10,469 nucleotides of DNA from an uncultured Collinsella sp. (GTDB lineage: Bacteria; Actinomycetota; Coriobacteriia; Coriobacteriales; Coriobacteriaceae): the NCBI GenBank assembly GCA_900555955.1, contig USNA01000015.1, positions 1 through 10,469 on the forward strand, written 5' to 3'. Shown here one piece after another: positions 1-8,842 of the stretch. Made by a program: the position numbers and the translations under genes. Position 1 is the first letter of the stretch. Every line of letters begins with the position of its first letter. Below the pieces are notes generated by a model that saw only the letters and a program-made list of their open reading frames with translations, was not told the origin of the DNA and made no database searches.

Positions 1-884
<884 letters not shown>

Positions 885-885
<1 letters not shown>

Positions 886-1976
886 TACGCCTCGCCTCCC
901 TTCTTGGAATCCTTGCGCGTACGGGACGTCTCAGGAGCGTTCTTGAGGAACTCGGGGTCACCGGAGTAGTGGCACGCAGAGTAATGACCAGACTCGGTGA
1001 CAACGCGCTCGGGGCGCTGCTTGCGGCACTTGTCCGTCGCATAGGGACAACGAGGAGAGAAGACGCAGCCCTCAGGCAGGTTCATGAGCGAAGGCGGGTT
1101 GCCGTGAATCGGCGTAAGCGGCTTCTTCTCTTCGATGGCCTGCTCCGGGATGGAGCGGATAAGGCCCCAGGTGTAGGGGTGGCGGCTCTCGTAGAAGATT
1201 TCCTCAGCAGTACCGAACTCGACGGGACGGCCGGCGTACATAACCATGATCTTGTCGGCCATATCAGCAACGACACCCAGGTCATGGGTGATCATGATGA
1301 TGGCGTTGCCGTTCTTCTCCTGCATTTCCTGCATGAGCTCGATAATCTGAGCCTGAATGGTAACGTCCAGGGCAGTCGTGGGCTCGTCGGCAATCAGAAT
1401 ATCGGGATCGCAGGCAAGAGCCATAGCGATCATGACGCGCTGACGCATACCGCCGGAGAACTGGTGCGGATACTCATTGACGCGCTTCTCGGGCTCGGGG
1501 ATACCCACGAGGTCCAAAAGCTCGGTAGCGCGCTTGAGCGCCTCCTGCTTGGAGTAGCCACGGTGCAGACGAAGGCCCTCGCCCACCTGTTTGCCGATCT
1601 TATAGACCGGGTTCAAAGAGGTCATAGGATCCTGGAAGATCATCGCGATATCGTTACCGCGAATGTGCTGCATCTCTTCCTCGGTCATCTCGAGGATCGA
1701 ACGACCGCGATAGCGAACGTCGCCGCCCTCGATCTTTCCCGGAGGCATCGAGATAAGGCCCATGATGGTCATGGCGGTCACGGACTTACCGGAGCCGGAC
1801 TCACCGACGACGCCCAGGGTCTCGCCGCGATCGAGCGTGTAGGAGACACCGTCGACAGCGCGAACGACGCCATCCTCAGTGTGGAAATACATCTTAAGGT
1901 CATCGACCTCGAGCAGATGCTGGCCCTCGGGAACCGGCTGGTCCTTCAGGTCCACATAGTTCTTGTTCTTCTTCAT
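885..1976 (-). CDS. oppD: Peptide ABC transporter ATP-binding protein, OppD/DppD type
   Basis: This 363-residue protein is the partner ATPase of OppF. Seen: Walker A GESGSGKSV at 58-66, Q-loop Gln115, signature FSGGM at 173-177, Walker B ILIADEP at 193-199 and switch His231. The C-terminal oligopeptide/dipeptide extension holds four cysteines, Cys304, Cys310, Cys317 and Cys335. In DppD/OppD relatives this arrangement is associated with an iron-sulfur cluster; binding here is inferred. A lysine/arginine-rich tail follows residue 350. The ATG at 1976-1974 is 2 nt past the oppC stop, and an AAGGA sits in the last oppC codons about 9 nt before it, so the start is well supported and translation is coupled. 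The stop is TAA, sharing one base with the oppF start. Length is somewhat above the roughly 330 residues usual for the family because of the extended tail. Confidence 0.96.
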
Positions 1977-1978
1977 CC

Positions 1979-2914
1979 TTATGCGTCCTTCATCTTGACG
2001 TCGAGGGCGTCGCGCAGACCATCACCCAACAGGGTGAAGGCGAGCACCGTCGAGAGAATTGCCAGACCGGGCATGATCATCATCCAGGGAGCAGTCAGAA
2101 GATACTGCTGACCGTCCTGAATCATGGAGCCCCACGAAGGCGTAGGCGGAATAACGCCCATGCCGAGGAAGGACAGAGCGGACTCGGTCAGAATGGCGCC
2201 ACCAATGTTCATAGTCGCGTAGACCACGATGGAGGCGACGGAGTTCGGGAAGATGTGACGCACAACGATACGAGCATCAGATGCACCCATCGCGCGCGCA
2301 GCATCAACATAGTCGTTTTCCTTGACGGTCAAGATCGCAGAGCGGAAGACGCGCGCAATCGAAGGCCAGCCGAGAATACCGATGGCGATAAAGACGTTCT
2401 GAAGACCACGGCCGATAACGGCGATCATGGCGACAACGAACAGCACGTACGGGAACGCCAGGAAGATGTCCGCACAGCGCATGATGATCGTATCCCAGAT
2501 GCCGCCGTAGAAACCGGCCAGAGCACCCATGACCAGACCAATCAGCGTGGAGATCGCGGTGGCCATAATTCCGACGGACAGCGAAACGCGCGCACCATAG
2601 ATAACGCGGACGAGAATGTCACGACCAAGGGCGTCGGTGCCAAACGGGTGCTCTGCACACGGAGCCAGCAGCGACGTCTCGGCCATGGTAGTCGAATCGG
2701 AAGCCGTCGGCGAACCGAGCCAGGGCTTAGCCCACAGATCTGCGGTCAGGGCAACCACAACGACGATGATGATCCAGCAGACACCGATAACGGCGAGCTT
2801 GTTCTTACGAAGACGCTTAAAAGCGTCGCCCCACAGCGTGCGGGACTTGGCGGGAGCAGATGCGGCCTTAGTGGCGGTAGCCTGCTCCTGAGACTGAGAA
2901 TCAGTTTCCTGCAT
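1979..2914 (-). CDS. oppC: Peptide ABC transporter permease, OppC/DppC type
   Basis: This 311-residue integral membrane subunit forms the translocation pore with OppB. A hydrophilic Gln/Ala/Lys-rich cytoplasmic N-terminus of about 35 residues precedes a first membrane helix (about 40-60). An external segment follows, containing the family motif HPFGTDALGRD at 89-99. The rest is a BPD_transp_1 core with hydrophobic helices at about 112-135, 148-168, 172-186, 228-248 and 278-298. The ATPase-contacting EAA loop (DYVDAARAMGAS with its following residues) is at about 201-222. The GTDALGRD motif is characteristic of the C-type permease and not the B-type. The ATG at 2914-2912 has an excellent GGGAGG 8 nt upstream (2923-2928) in the 14-nt gap after oppB. 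Stop is TAA. Confidence 0.96.
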   Translation of the reverse strand: MQETDSQSQEQATATKAASAPAKSRTLWGDAFKRLRKNKLAVIGVCWIIIVVVVALTADLWAKPWLGSPTASDSTTMAETSLLAPCAEHPFGTDALGRDILVRVIYGARVSLSVGIMATAISTLIGLVMGALAGFYGGIWDTIIMRCADIFLAFPYVLFVVAMIAVIGRGLQNVFIAIGILGWPSIARVFRSAILTVKENDYVDAARAMGASDARIVVRHIFPNSVASIVVYATMNIGGAILTESALSFLGMGVIPPTPSWGSMIQDGQQYLLTAPWMMIMPGLAILSTVLAFTLLGDGLRDALDVKMKDA

Positions 2915-2928
2915 GAGACGTACCTCCC

Positions 2929-3966
2929 TTAGGCCTTATCCGACGGACCGCCAAGGCGGATGCGCGGGTCGAGGAATGCATAGCTAATGTCGACGAGCAG
3001 GTTAATCACCATGACGACGACAACGATGAGCGTAACGCCGCCCATAACGATGGGCCAGTCACGCATGCTAATGGCGCGATAGACCTCATAGCCGATACCG
3101 GGCCAGTTAAAGACCGTCTCGGTCAGGATGGCGCCCGAAAGCATGCCGCCAAAGTCGACACCAATATAGGTAACGACGGGGATGAGTGCATTCTTAAGCG
3201 CATGCTTGATGATGATCGCGCGATTGGAGAGACCCTTGGCCTTTGCCGTGCGGATGTAATCCTGGTTCATGACGTCAAGCAGCTGCGAGCGCATAATGCG
3301 GGCGGCATAAGCGGTCGAAACCGAAGCCAGCGTAATGGTCGGAAGCACATAGTGCATCCAATCCTGATACTGAGAGCTGGAACCGCCGGCACCCGAGATC
3401 GGCATGGAGAATGCACCGCCCGTGGCGTCCTTGAGGATGACGCCAAAGAACAGCTGCAGCAACATACCGAGCCAGAAGGCCGGGACCGCAACGAGGATCG
3501 ACGTGGTGAGCGTTACCAAAATATCCCAGAAGGAATAACGCTTTACCGCCGAAATGATACCCGCACCGATACCCATGATTGCCTCGAGCACGATGGCGCA
3601 CGCGGCAAGTTTGACCGTATACGGATACTTCTGGGCAAAGATTTCCGTAACCGGCAGCTTGCGCTGGTACGAATTGCCCAGATCGCCATGAAGCAGGCCG
3701 TTCATGTAATACAAGTAACGGTCCACGAGCGACGTTTGAACGGGGTCGCCGTTCTCGTCAAGGATCGCGTTGCCGTCCTCGTCCGTCTGGACCAGGTGAT
3801 AGCGAACGCGAAGCTGAAGCTCCACCTCGGGGGACAGAGCCTTGTCTCCACCGATCAGCTTGATCGGATCTCCCGGCACGATATTCTGGAGGGCGAACAG
3901 AATCAGCGTAACGCCCAAAAACACCGGGATGAACTGAAGCACACGTTTAACGATGTACTTACCCAT
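2929..3966 (-). CDS. oppB: Peptide ABC transporter permease, OppB/DppB type
   Basis: This 345-residue membrane subunit pairs with OppC. It opens with the B-type signature: MGKYIVKRVLQFIPVFLGVT, then a first helix to about residue 28 and the NIVPGDP motif at 28-34. Further hydrophobic helices lie at about 117-140, 147-177, 207-222, 260-282 and 306-332, and the EAA loop (DYIRTAKAKGLS) is at 236-247. The outside loop after helix 1 carries an acidic insert at 61-77 in which a DE(D/N)G(N/D) unit appears twice; shorter OppB proteins lack it. The ATG at 3966-3964 has GGGGAG upstream (3971-3976). It follows oppA by 156 nt and precedes oppC by 14 nt, the standard A-B-C-D-F order. Stop is TAA. Confidence 0.96.
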   Translation of the reverse strand: MGKYIVKRVLQFIPVFLGVTLILFALQNIVPGDPIKLIGGDKALSPEVELQLRVRYHLVQTDEDGNAILDENGDPVQTSLVDRYLYYMNGLLHGDLGNSYQRKLPVTEIFAQKYPYTVKLAACAIVLEAIMGIGAGIISAVKRYSFWDILVTLTTSILVAVPAFWLGMLLQLFFGVILKDATGGAFSMPISGAGGSSSQYQDWMHYVLPTITLASVSTAYAARIMRSQLLDVMNQDYIRTAKAKGLSNRAIIIKHALKNALIPVVTYIGVDFGGMLSGAILTETVFNWPGIGYEVYRAISMRDWPIVMGGVTLIVVVVMVINLLVDISYAFLDPRIRLGGPSDKA

Positions 3967-3996
3967 ACCACTCCCCTATCTAGGGATTAACCTAAA

Positions 3997-4026
3997 TGGG
4001 ATGCCGATCGCCAGACCGGCATCCCA
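3997..4026 (-). promoter_or_regulatory. Stem-loop between oppA and oppB (partial terminator or mRNA stabiliser)
   Basis: A perfect 10-bp inverted repeat is seen: TGGGATGCCG at 3997-4006 pairs with CGGCATCCCA at 4017-4026 around a 10-nt loop. On the transcribed strand it is followed by CATTTAGG, so there is no real U-tract and full termination is unlikely. It lies in the only sizeable gap of the transporter operon (3967-4122). A hairpin here, after the binding-protein gene, would let oppA mRNA outnumber the permease message; that role is inferred. Two weaker imperfect hairpins (about 4058-4077 and 4079-4106) fill the rest of the gap. No gene is visible in it. Confidence 0.5.
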
Positions 4027-4122
4027 AAATTACCATCAGCCAGTTTACCCCAGGTTAGGGAGAACTGTATGTTTCCCATGAGGTCTACGTAAATACTTGA
4101 CCCTCACGGAAGCTGCAAACTC

Positions 4123-5799
4123 TTAAGCGAGCTCAGCGGTACCCAGATCGGCGTGCTTCTGCGGATCGACATAGAGGTGCTTGATGCGATCGGAGCCGGC
4201 GATGGTGTGCGTGTAGAACATCACCGGGATGACCGGGCAGTCGGCAGCGACCATTGCGTCGGCCTCCTGCATCTTAGCGACGCGCTCCTTGTCGTCAACC
4301 GTAGTGCGAGCCTCGTCGACCTTGGCGTCGAACTCGGGGTTGTTGTAACCAGAGCGGTTGTCGCCACCGAGGGAGTCGGAGTGGAACAGCGGATACAGGA
4401 AGTTGTCCATGATCGGGTAGTCGGCAATCCAGCCCAGACGACCGAACTGATAGTTAAAGTTCTGATACTGCTCGAGCAGGGCAGACCACTCGGGGGTATC
4501 GGAGACAGCGGTAACGCCAACCTTGGCGAGGTCGCCGATGATGGACTCCATGATCTCCTTGTGGCCACCGTCCTGGTTGTAGGAAAGGGTCACACTAATG
4601 CCACGGTCACCGTTGGCACCGGCAGGAGCAACCTTGTCGAGGTACTCGTTAGCCTTGTCGACGTCGTAGGCGCAGAACTCCCATGCGCCCTCCTTGTAGC
4701 CATCGATGCCCGGAGGAACAATGCCGTCGGCGGGGGTACGGGTACCCTTGAAGATGGTCTTGCAGATGGCCTCACGGTTAATGGCCAGGGAGATACCCCT
4801 ACGCAGGTCAGCGTTGTTGAACGGCTCGGCCGTGTTGTTGCAGGTCAGGTAGTAGGTGGAAGGCTCGGCGCCGAGCAGCATGCGCTCGCCGTCACCCATG
4901 GTGTAGCCGTCCTTGGACACGCCGCGATCCTTCTTGGCGGCATCGATCTGAGCGACGGGAACGTCGCAGACATCGAGGTTACCGGCCTGGAACTCCTTGT
5001 AAGCGGTCTCCATGTCCTTGATGACCTGGAAGTGGATGCCATCGATCTTGGCCTTGTCGCCATAGTAATCGTCGAACTTCTTGACGTTGATCTCCTGGCC
5101 ATCCTCCCACTTGCCGTCCATCATGAACGGGCCGTTACCGACCGGGGCAAGGTAGAAGCTCTTGACATCGGACTCGGCGCACTCGGGAACCGGGGCCAGA
5201 GCCGGGTGAGAGGCGACGAAGGGGAAGTCGGCGTAAGCGGAAGACAGCTTGACGACGAGGGTCTCATCGTCAGGGCACGTAACACCGCTGAGCTCGGTGG
5301 CGTTACCGGCAAGCAGATCGTCATAGCCCTCGACCATGGAAAGGTGATAGGAGACCTCGGAAGGGCCATACTCGGTAGCGATGGCCGACTTGGTGTTGAC
5401 CAGACGCTCCCAACCGAGCTTGAAGGACTTAGAGGTAACGTCGTCACCGTTGTGGAACTTGGCCTTCTTGATCTTGAAGGTAAACTCGGTGGCGTCGTCG
5501 TTGGACTCAAAGGACTCGCAAGCCAGCGGAACGATCTCGCCCTTCTCGGCGTCGTAAGAGGTCAGAGCGTCAAAGAGCTGATACTCGACCTGAGTACCCT
5601 GGTCCTCCTGGACGTTGTAGGGGTCGATGCAGACCGGGTTGTTGATGTAGAAGTTCAGCGTCGAACCGGACTCAGAACCGGAAGCGTCGCCGCCCTTCTT
5701 GCCACATGCGGCAAGAAAAGCCATGGAGCTCGCAGCAAGGGTGCCGCCAACAAAGGCGCGACGACCCATAACGGGCTGGTGGAACATAGAATCAGCCAT
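4123..5799 (-). CDS. oppA: Peptide ABC transporter substrate-binding lipoprotein (SBP family 5)
   Basis: This 558-residue extracytoplasmic lipoprotein should bind peptides and deliver them to OppBC. The N-terminus has GRRAF (12-16), a hydrophobic stretch to about residue 30 and a lipobox LAAC with the acceptor Cys32; a Gly/Ser-rich linker follows. The mature part shows family-5 binding-protein features: a DPYNV-type entry segment near residue 55, KFHNGDDVTSKSFKLGWERL in the first third, and an AINREAICKTIF stretch past the middle. The start at 5799 (MADSMF) is chosen because AGGAGG lies 5 nt upstream; an in-frame ATG at 5847 would add 16 residues ahead of that site and has no comparable ribosome site. 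It is the first gene of the transporter locus. The paired arginines suggest Tat export, though Sec is possible. The peptide class is not deducible. Confidence 0.95.
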   Translation of the reverse strand: MADSMFHQPVMGRRAFVGGTLAASSMAFLAACGKKGGDASGSESGSTLNFYINNPVCIDPYNVQEDQGTQVEYQLFDALTSYDAEKGEIVPLACESFESNDDATEFTFKIKKAKFHNGDDVTSKSFKLGWERLVNTKSAIATEYGPSEVSYHLSMVEGYDDLLAGNATELSGVTCPDDETLVVKLSSAYADFPFVASHPALAPVPECAESDVKSFYLAPVGNGPFMMDGKWEDGQEINVKKFDDYYGDKAKIDGIHFQVIKDMETAYKEFQAGNLDVCDVPVAQIDAAKKDRGVSKDGYTMGDGERMLLGAEPSTYYLTCNNTAEPFNNADLRRGISLAINREAICKTIFKGTRTPADGIVPPGIDGYKEGAWEFCAYDVDKANEYLDKVAPAGANGDRGISVTLSYNQDGGHKEIMESIIGDLAKVGVTAVSDTPEWSALLEQYQNFNYQFGRLGWIADYPIMDNFLYPLFHSDSLGGDNRSGYNNPEFDAKVDEARTTVDDKERVAKMQEADAMVAADCPVIPVMFYTHTIAGSDRIKHLYVDPQKHADLGTAELA

Positions 5800-5804
5800 G
5801 CCAT

Positions 5805-5810
5805 CCTCCT
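5805..5810 (-). promoter_or_regulatory. Ribosome binding site that fixes the oppA start
   Basis: AGGAGG on the minus strand lies 5 nt before the ATG at 5799-5797. Another ATG directly abuts this motif and is too close to use, and the in-frame ATG at 5847 lies upstream of the motif. The site therefore favours the 558-residue form with a normal lipoprotein signal. Confidence 0.8.
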
Positions 5811-5898
5811 TATGAGATAGGACAAAGAAATGTTCAGTCGGACACATGTCGAGACAATCCGATCCGAACCATCAAAACGCTGCCCGCTGCTATGGCTG

Positions 5899-5927
5899 GT
5901 TATGCACAACAGGCCAACGTTTTGCAA
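5899..5927 (-). promoter_or_regulatory. Candidate oppA promoter (-35/-10)
   Basis: On the minus strand TTGCAA (5922-5927) is separated by 17 nt from CATAAC (5899-5904); each matches the sigma-70 consensus at four of six positions. Transcription would start near 5892 and give a leader of about 93 nt. The region 5800-6041 between the secG terminator and oppA must hold the operon promoter if the terminator is efficient. A TTGACC at about 5973-5978 has no good -10 partner at normal spacing. The call is tentative. Confidence 0.25.
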
Positions 5928-5949
5928 TACAGTAGCGCATTTTATGCAC
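5900..5949. repeat. Two direct copies of TTATGCAC, 42 bp apart, upstream of oppA
   Basis: TTATGCAC occurs at 5900-5907 and again at 5942-5949, start to start 42 bp, about four helical turns. The first copy is within GTTATGCACAAC, symmetric at 10 of 12 positions; the second is next to GCATTTTATGC, a short inverted repeat. The first copy overlaps the candidate -10. This arrangement resembles paired operator sites, but with only two octamers chance cannot be excluded. Confidence 0.3.
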
Positions 5950-6041
5950 GATTTGGGGCTAATTCCGGTTAACGGTCAAGAATTTCTTTAGTTGGGCGCA
6001 GTATGTGGTGATATTTTTGACTCTGTTACGAATATGTAAAC

Positions 6042-6072
6042 AAAAAAGGGTCCCGCACTTGCGGAACCCTTT
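6042..6072 (-). terminator. Intrinsic terminator of secG
   Basis: Read on the minus strand, GGGTTCCGC, loop AAGT and GCGGGACCC form a 9-bp stem with one G-U pair; flanking AAA/TTT extend it to 12 bp. It is followed at once by six U (6042-6047). It begins about 24 nt past the secG stop. It should insulate oppA from upstream transcription. Confidence 0.9.
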
Positions 6073-6095
6073 ACAAGTACTTATGCGGCTCGTGA

Positions 6096-6350
6096 TTAGT
6101 AGCCCACGATGCCCTGCGGGAAGAAGAACATGCACAGCACGACGCACACGGCAAACACGACAGCCATGATGACGGTCAGGCGGTCGAGGTTCTGCTCCAT
6201 AACACCTGTGGCAGAGCTGGAGTTATACAGCGAGCTAGCGATCATATCCGAAACGCCGGTACCCTTACCGGAATGCATCAGGACGAGAATCGTCAGCGCC
6301 ACGGCAGAAACAGCCCAAACGACAAACAGAAAAATCTGGAACGGACCCAT
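6096..6350 (-). CDS. secG: Preprotein translocase subunit SecG
   Basis: This 84-residue membrane protein is the small auxiliary subunit of the SecYEG channel, which helps SecA-driven export. Two hydrophobic helices are seen, at about 5-25 and 59-78. Between them is the family's polar loop, with HSGKGTGVSD at 26-35 (the usual position of the glycine-rich GKG segment) and MEQNLDRLT at 51-59 leading into the second helix. Length and topology are typical. AAGGAG is 7 nt before the ATG (6358-6363). The gene has a terminator on each side, so it is probably transcribed alone, but the 104 nt upstream (6351-6454) show no convincing promoter; an 8-bp palindrome CAGTACTG at 6383-6390 is the only notable element. 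SecG is often found near tpiA in bacteria. Stop is TAA. Confidence 0.93.
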   Translation of the reverse strand: MGPFQIFLFVVWAVSAVALTILVLMHSGKGTGVSDMIASSLYNSSSATGVMEQNLDRLTVIMAVVFAVCVVLCMFFFPQGIVGY

Positions 6351-6454
6351 AGATAAGCTCCTTAATAGAACAATTCAAACCCCAGTACTGTACCACAATC
6401 CCCCGCTCTCCCCTACCTGCCACTCGGGGACGGTGCGGAAATGGCAGAAATACC

Positions 6455-6489
6455 AAAAAAGGGGGGTTGCCCGAATATGGGCAACCCCC
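6455..6489 (-). terminator. Strong intrinsic terminator after gpmI
   Basis: On the minus strand GGGGGTTGCCC and GGGCAACCCCC form a perfect 11-bp stem with a 6-nt loop (stem arms 6479-6489 and 6462-6472). One C and then six U follow (6455-6460). It begins about 26 nt past the gpmI stop and should end the pgk-tpiA-gpmI transcript. Confidence 0.95.
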
Positions 6490-6515
6490 TGCAAGAAAAC
6501 GCTTGGAGTTTTCTC

Positions 6516-8069
6516 TTAGGCATCGGTGGCGAGCACGCGGCCCGTCATCTCGGCGGAAGGCTCAATACCAGCCATGGTGAGCATGGTCGGAGCGATATCG
6601 GAAAGACGGCCGTCCTCGATACCGGTGAGCTTGGCCTTCTCATCAACGATGATGAACGGCACACGGTTGGTGGTGTGAGCCGTGAACGGATGCTTGGAAC
6701 CGTCGGAAGCAACGTCAAACATGTGGTCGGCGTTGCCGTGGTCGGCGGTGATCAGCGCAAAGCCACCCTTGGCGAGAATCGCCGGGACAACCTTGGACAA
6801 GGCATCGTCAACAGCCTCGACGGCCTTAACGGCGGCGTCGAAGACACCGGTGTGACCAACCATGTCGCAGTTCGCGAAGTTCACGATGTAGAAATCAGCG
6901 CGGTCCTCGTTAATAGCGGCGACGAGCTTCTCGGTAACCTCGGGAGCGCTCATCTCAGGCTGCAGATCGTAGGTAGCGACCTTGGGGGAAGCGACGAGCA
7001 CGCGCTCCTCGCCCTCCTTGGGCTCCTCGATGCCGCCGTTGAGGAAGAACGTCACGTGGGCGTACTTCTCGGTCTCGGCGGTGTGCAGTTGCTTCAGGCC
7101 GTTGGCGGCGATAACGTCGGCCAGGACGTTCTCGGGGAACGTCTTGGGGAAGGCGACCTCGACGTCAAACGTCGGATCGTACTCGGTCATCGTCACAAAG
7201 TGCGAAAGCTTGATCTGCTCGCGCTCAAAGCCGTCGAACTCCTTGTCCGTGAACACGCGGGTCATCTGACGAGCGCGGTCGGGACGGAAGTTGAAGAAGA
7301 TGGCCGCGTCGCCCTCGTGGATGCCCTCGTTGTGGGCAGCGAAGGGCTCGACGAACTCGTCGCCGCGCGGATCCTTCTCGTAGTAGGCCTTGATACCGGC
7401 AACGGGGTCGGTATCAGCATCGGACGCGTTGACCATGACGTCGTAGGCGCGCTGGATGCGCTCCCAACGATTATCGCGGTCCATGGCCCAATAACGGCCC
7501 GAGACGGTGGCAACGCGAGCGTCGCAACCGGTCTCCTCGGAGATCTTAGCCAGGAAGGCGCAGAACTCACTCATGTAGCCAGCGCCGGACTGCGGGTCAA
7601 CGTCGCGGCCATCCATGAAGGCGTGGACGCGAACGGTCTTGACACCGTGCTCGGCAGCCATCTTGACCAGAGCCTCGACGTGGTTCATGTGGGAGTGAAC
7701 GCCGCCAGGGCTCATAAGGCCCATAAGGTGAAGGGTCTTGCCCTCGGCCTTGACATCGTCCATAGCCTTGACGAAAACCTCGTTCTTGGCGATGGAGCCG
7801 TCCTTGATGGCATTGTTGATGCGCGAAAGCTCCTGGAACACGATGCGGCCGGCACCGATGTTGAGGTGACCCACCTCGGAGTTGCCCATCTGGCCGTCGG
7901 GAAGGCCCACGTCCTCGCCCGAAGCACCGAGCGTGGTGTGGGGGTACTTCACGTACAGGCTATCAAGGAAGGGCGTCTTGGCAGCGGCGACGGCGTTCTC
8001 GCCATCGGCCGGAGCCAGGCCGCAGCCGTCCATGATAATCAGGAGTGCAGGAAGATGACGCTGTGCCAT
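6516..8069 (-). CDS. gpmI: 2,3-bisphosphoglycerate-independent phosphoglycerate mutase
   Basis: This enzyme interconverts 3- and 2-phosphoglycerate in the cytoplasm using two Mn ions and a phosphoserine intermediate. The 517-residue length is normal. The catalytic serine lies in GQMGNSEVGH (59-68, Ser64). The metal ligands expected from the Bacillus enzyme are all present at near-identical positions: Asp14, Asp402, His406, Asp443, His444 and His465. Substrate-site motifs VHSH (124-127), GRD (154-156) and FRPDRARQ (261-268) are also there. The metal motif reads MDGCG where MDGFG or MDGWG is commoner. The ATG at 8069-8067 comes 5 nt after the tpiA stop; only a short AGGA lies 3 nt upstream, overlapping that stop, so translational coupling to tpiA is likely. 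That would make the in-frame stop in tpiA relevant to gpmI expression. Stop is TAA, followed by a strong terminator. Confidence 0.97.
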   Translation of the reverse strand: MAQRHLPALLIIMDGCGLAPADGENAVAAAKTPFLDSLYVKYPHTTLGASGEDVGLPDGQMGNSEVGHLNIGAGRIVFQELSRINNAIKDGSIAKNEVFVKAMDDVKAEGKTLHLMGLMSPGGVHSHMNHVEALVKMAAEHGVKTVRVHAFMDGRDVDPQSGAGYMSEFCAFLAKISEETGCDARVATVSGRYWAMDRDNRWERIQRAYDVMVNASDADTDPVAGIKAYYEKDPRGDEFVEPFAAHNEGIHEGDAAIFFNFRPDRARQMTRVFTDKEFDGFEREQIKLSHFVTMTEYDPTFDVEVAFPKTFPENVLADVIAANGLKQLHTAETEKYAHVTFFLNGGIEEPKEGEERVLVASPKVATYDLQPEMSAPEVTEKLVAAINEDRADFYIVNFANCDMVGHTGVFDAAVKAVEAVDDALSKVVPAILAKGGFALITADHGNADHMFDVASDGSKHPFTAHTTNRVPFIIVDEKAKLTGIEDGRLSDIAPTMLTMAGIEPSAEMTGRVLATDA

Positions 8070-8074
8070 ATGTC

Positions 8075-8834
<760 letters not shown>

Positions 8835-8842
<8 letters not shown>

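Noticed and set aside
3971..3986. Small hairpin hiding the oppB ribosome site (CCCT/AGGG)
   Set aside because: The stem is only 4 bp with a 4-nt loop, too weak to argue for regulation.
4153..5820. Long plus-strand open frame of 555 codons opposite oppA
   Set aside because: It lies antisense to a clear SBP family-5 gene. The codon bias of that gene avoids triplets that would read as stops on the other strand. No family features are visible in the translation.
5973..5978. TTGACC as the oppA -35 box
   Set aside because: It matches five of six consensus positions, but no acceptable -10 lies 15-19 nt downstream; the CATAAA further on is 27 nt away.
5959..6147. Minus-strand 62-codon frame running through the secG end and terminator
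   Set aside because: It overlaps secG in another frame, passes through the terminator hairpin, and has no ribosome site or family resemblance.
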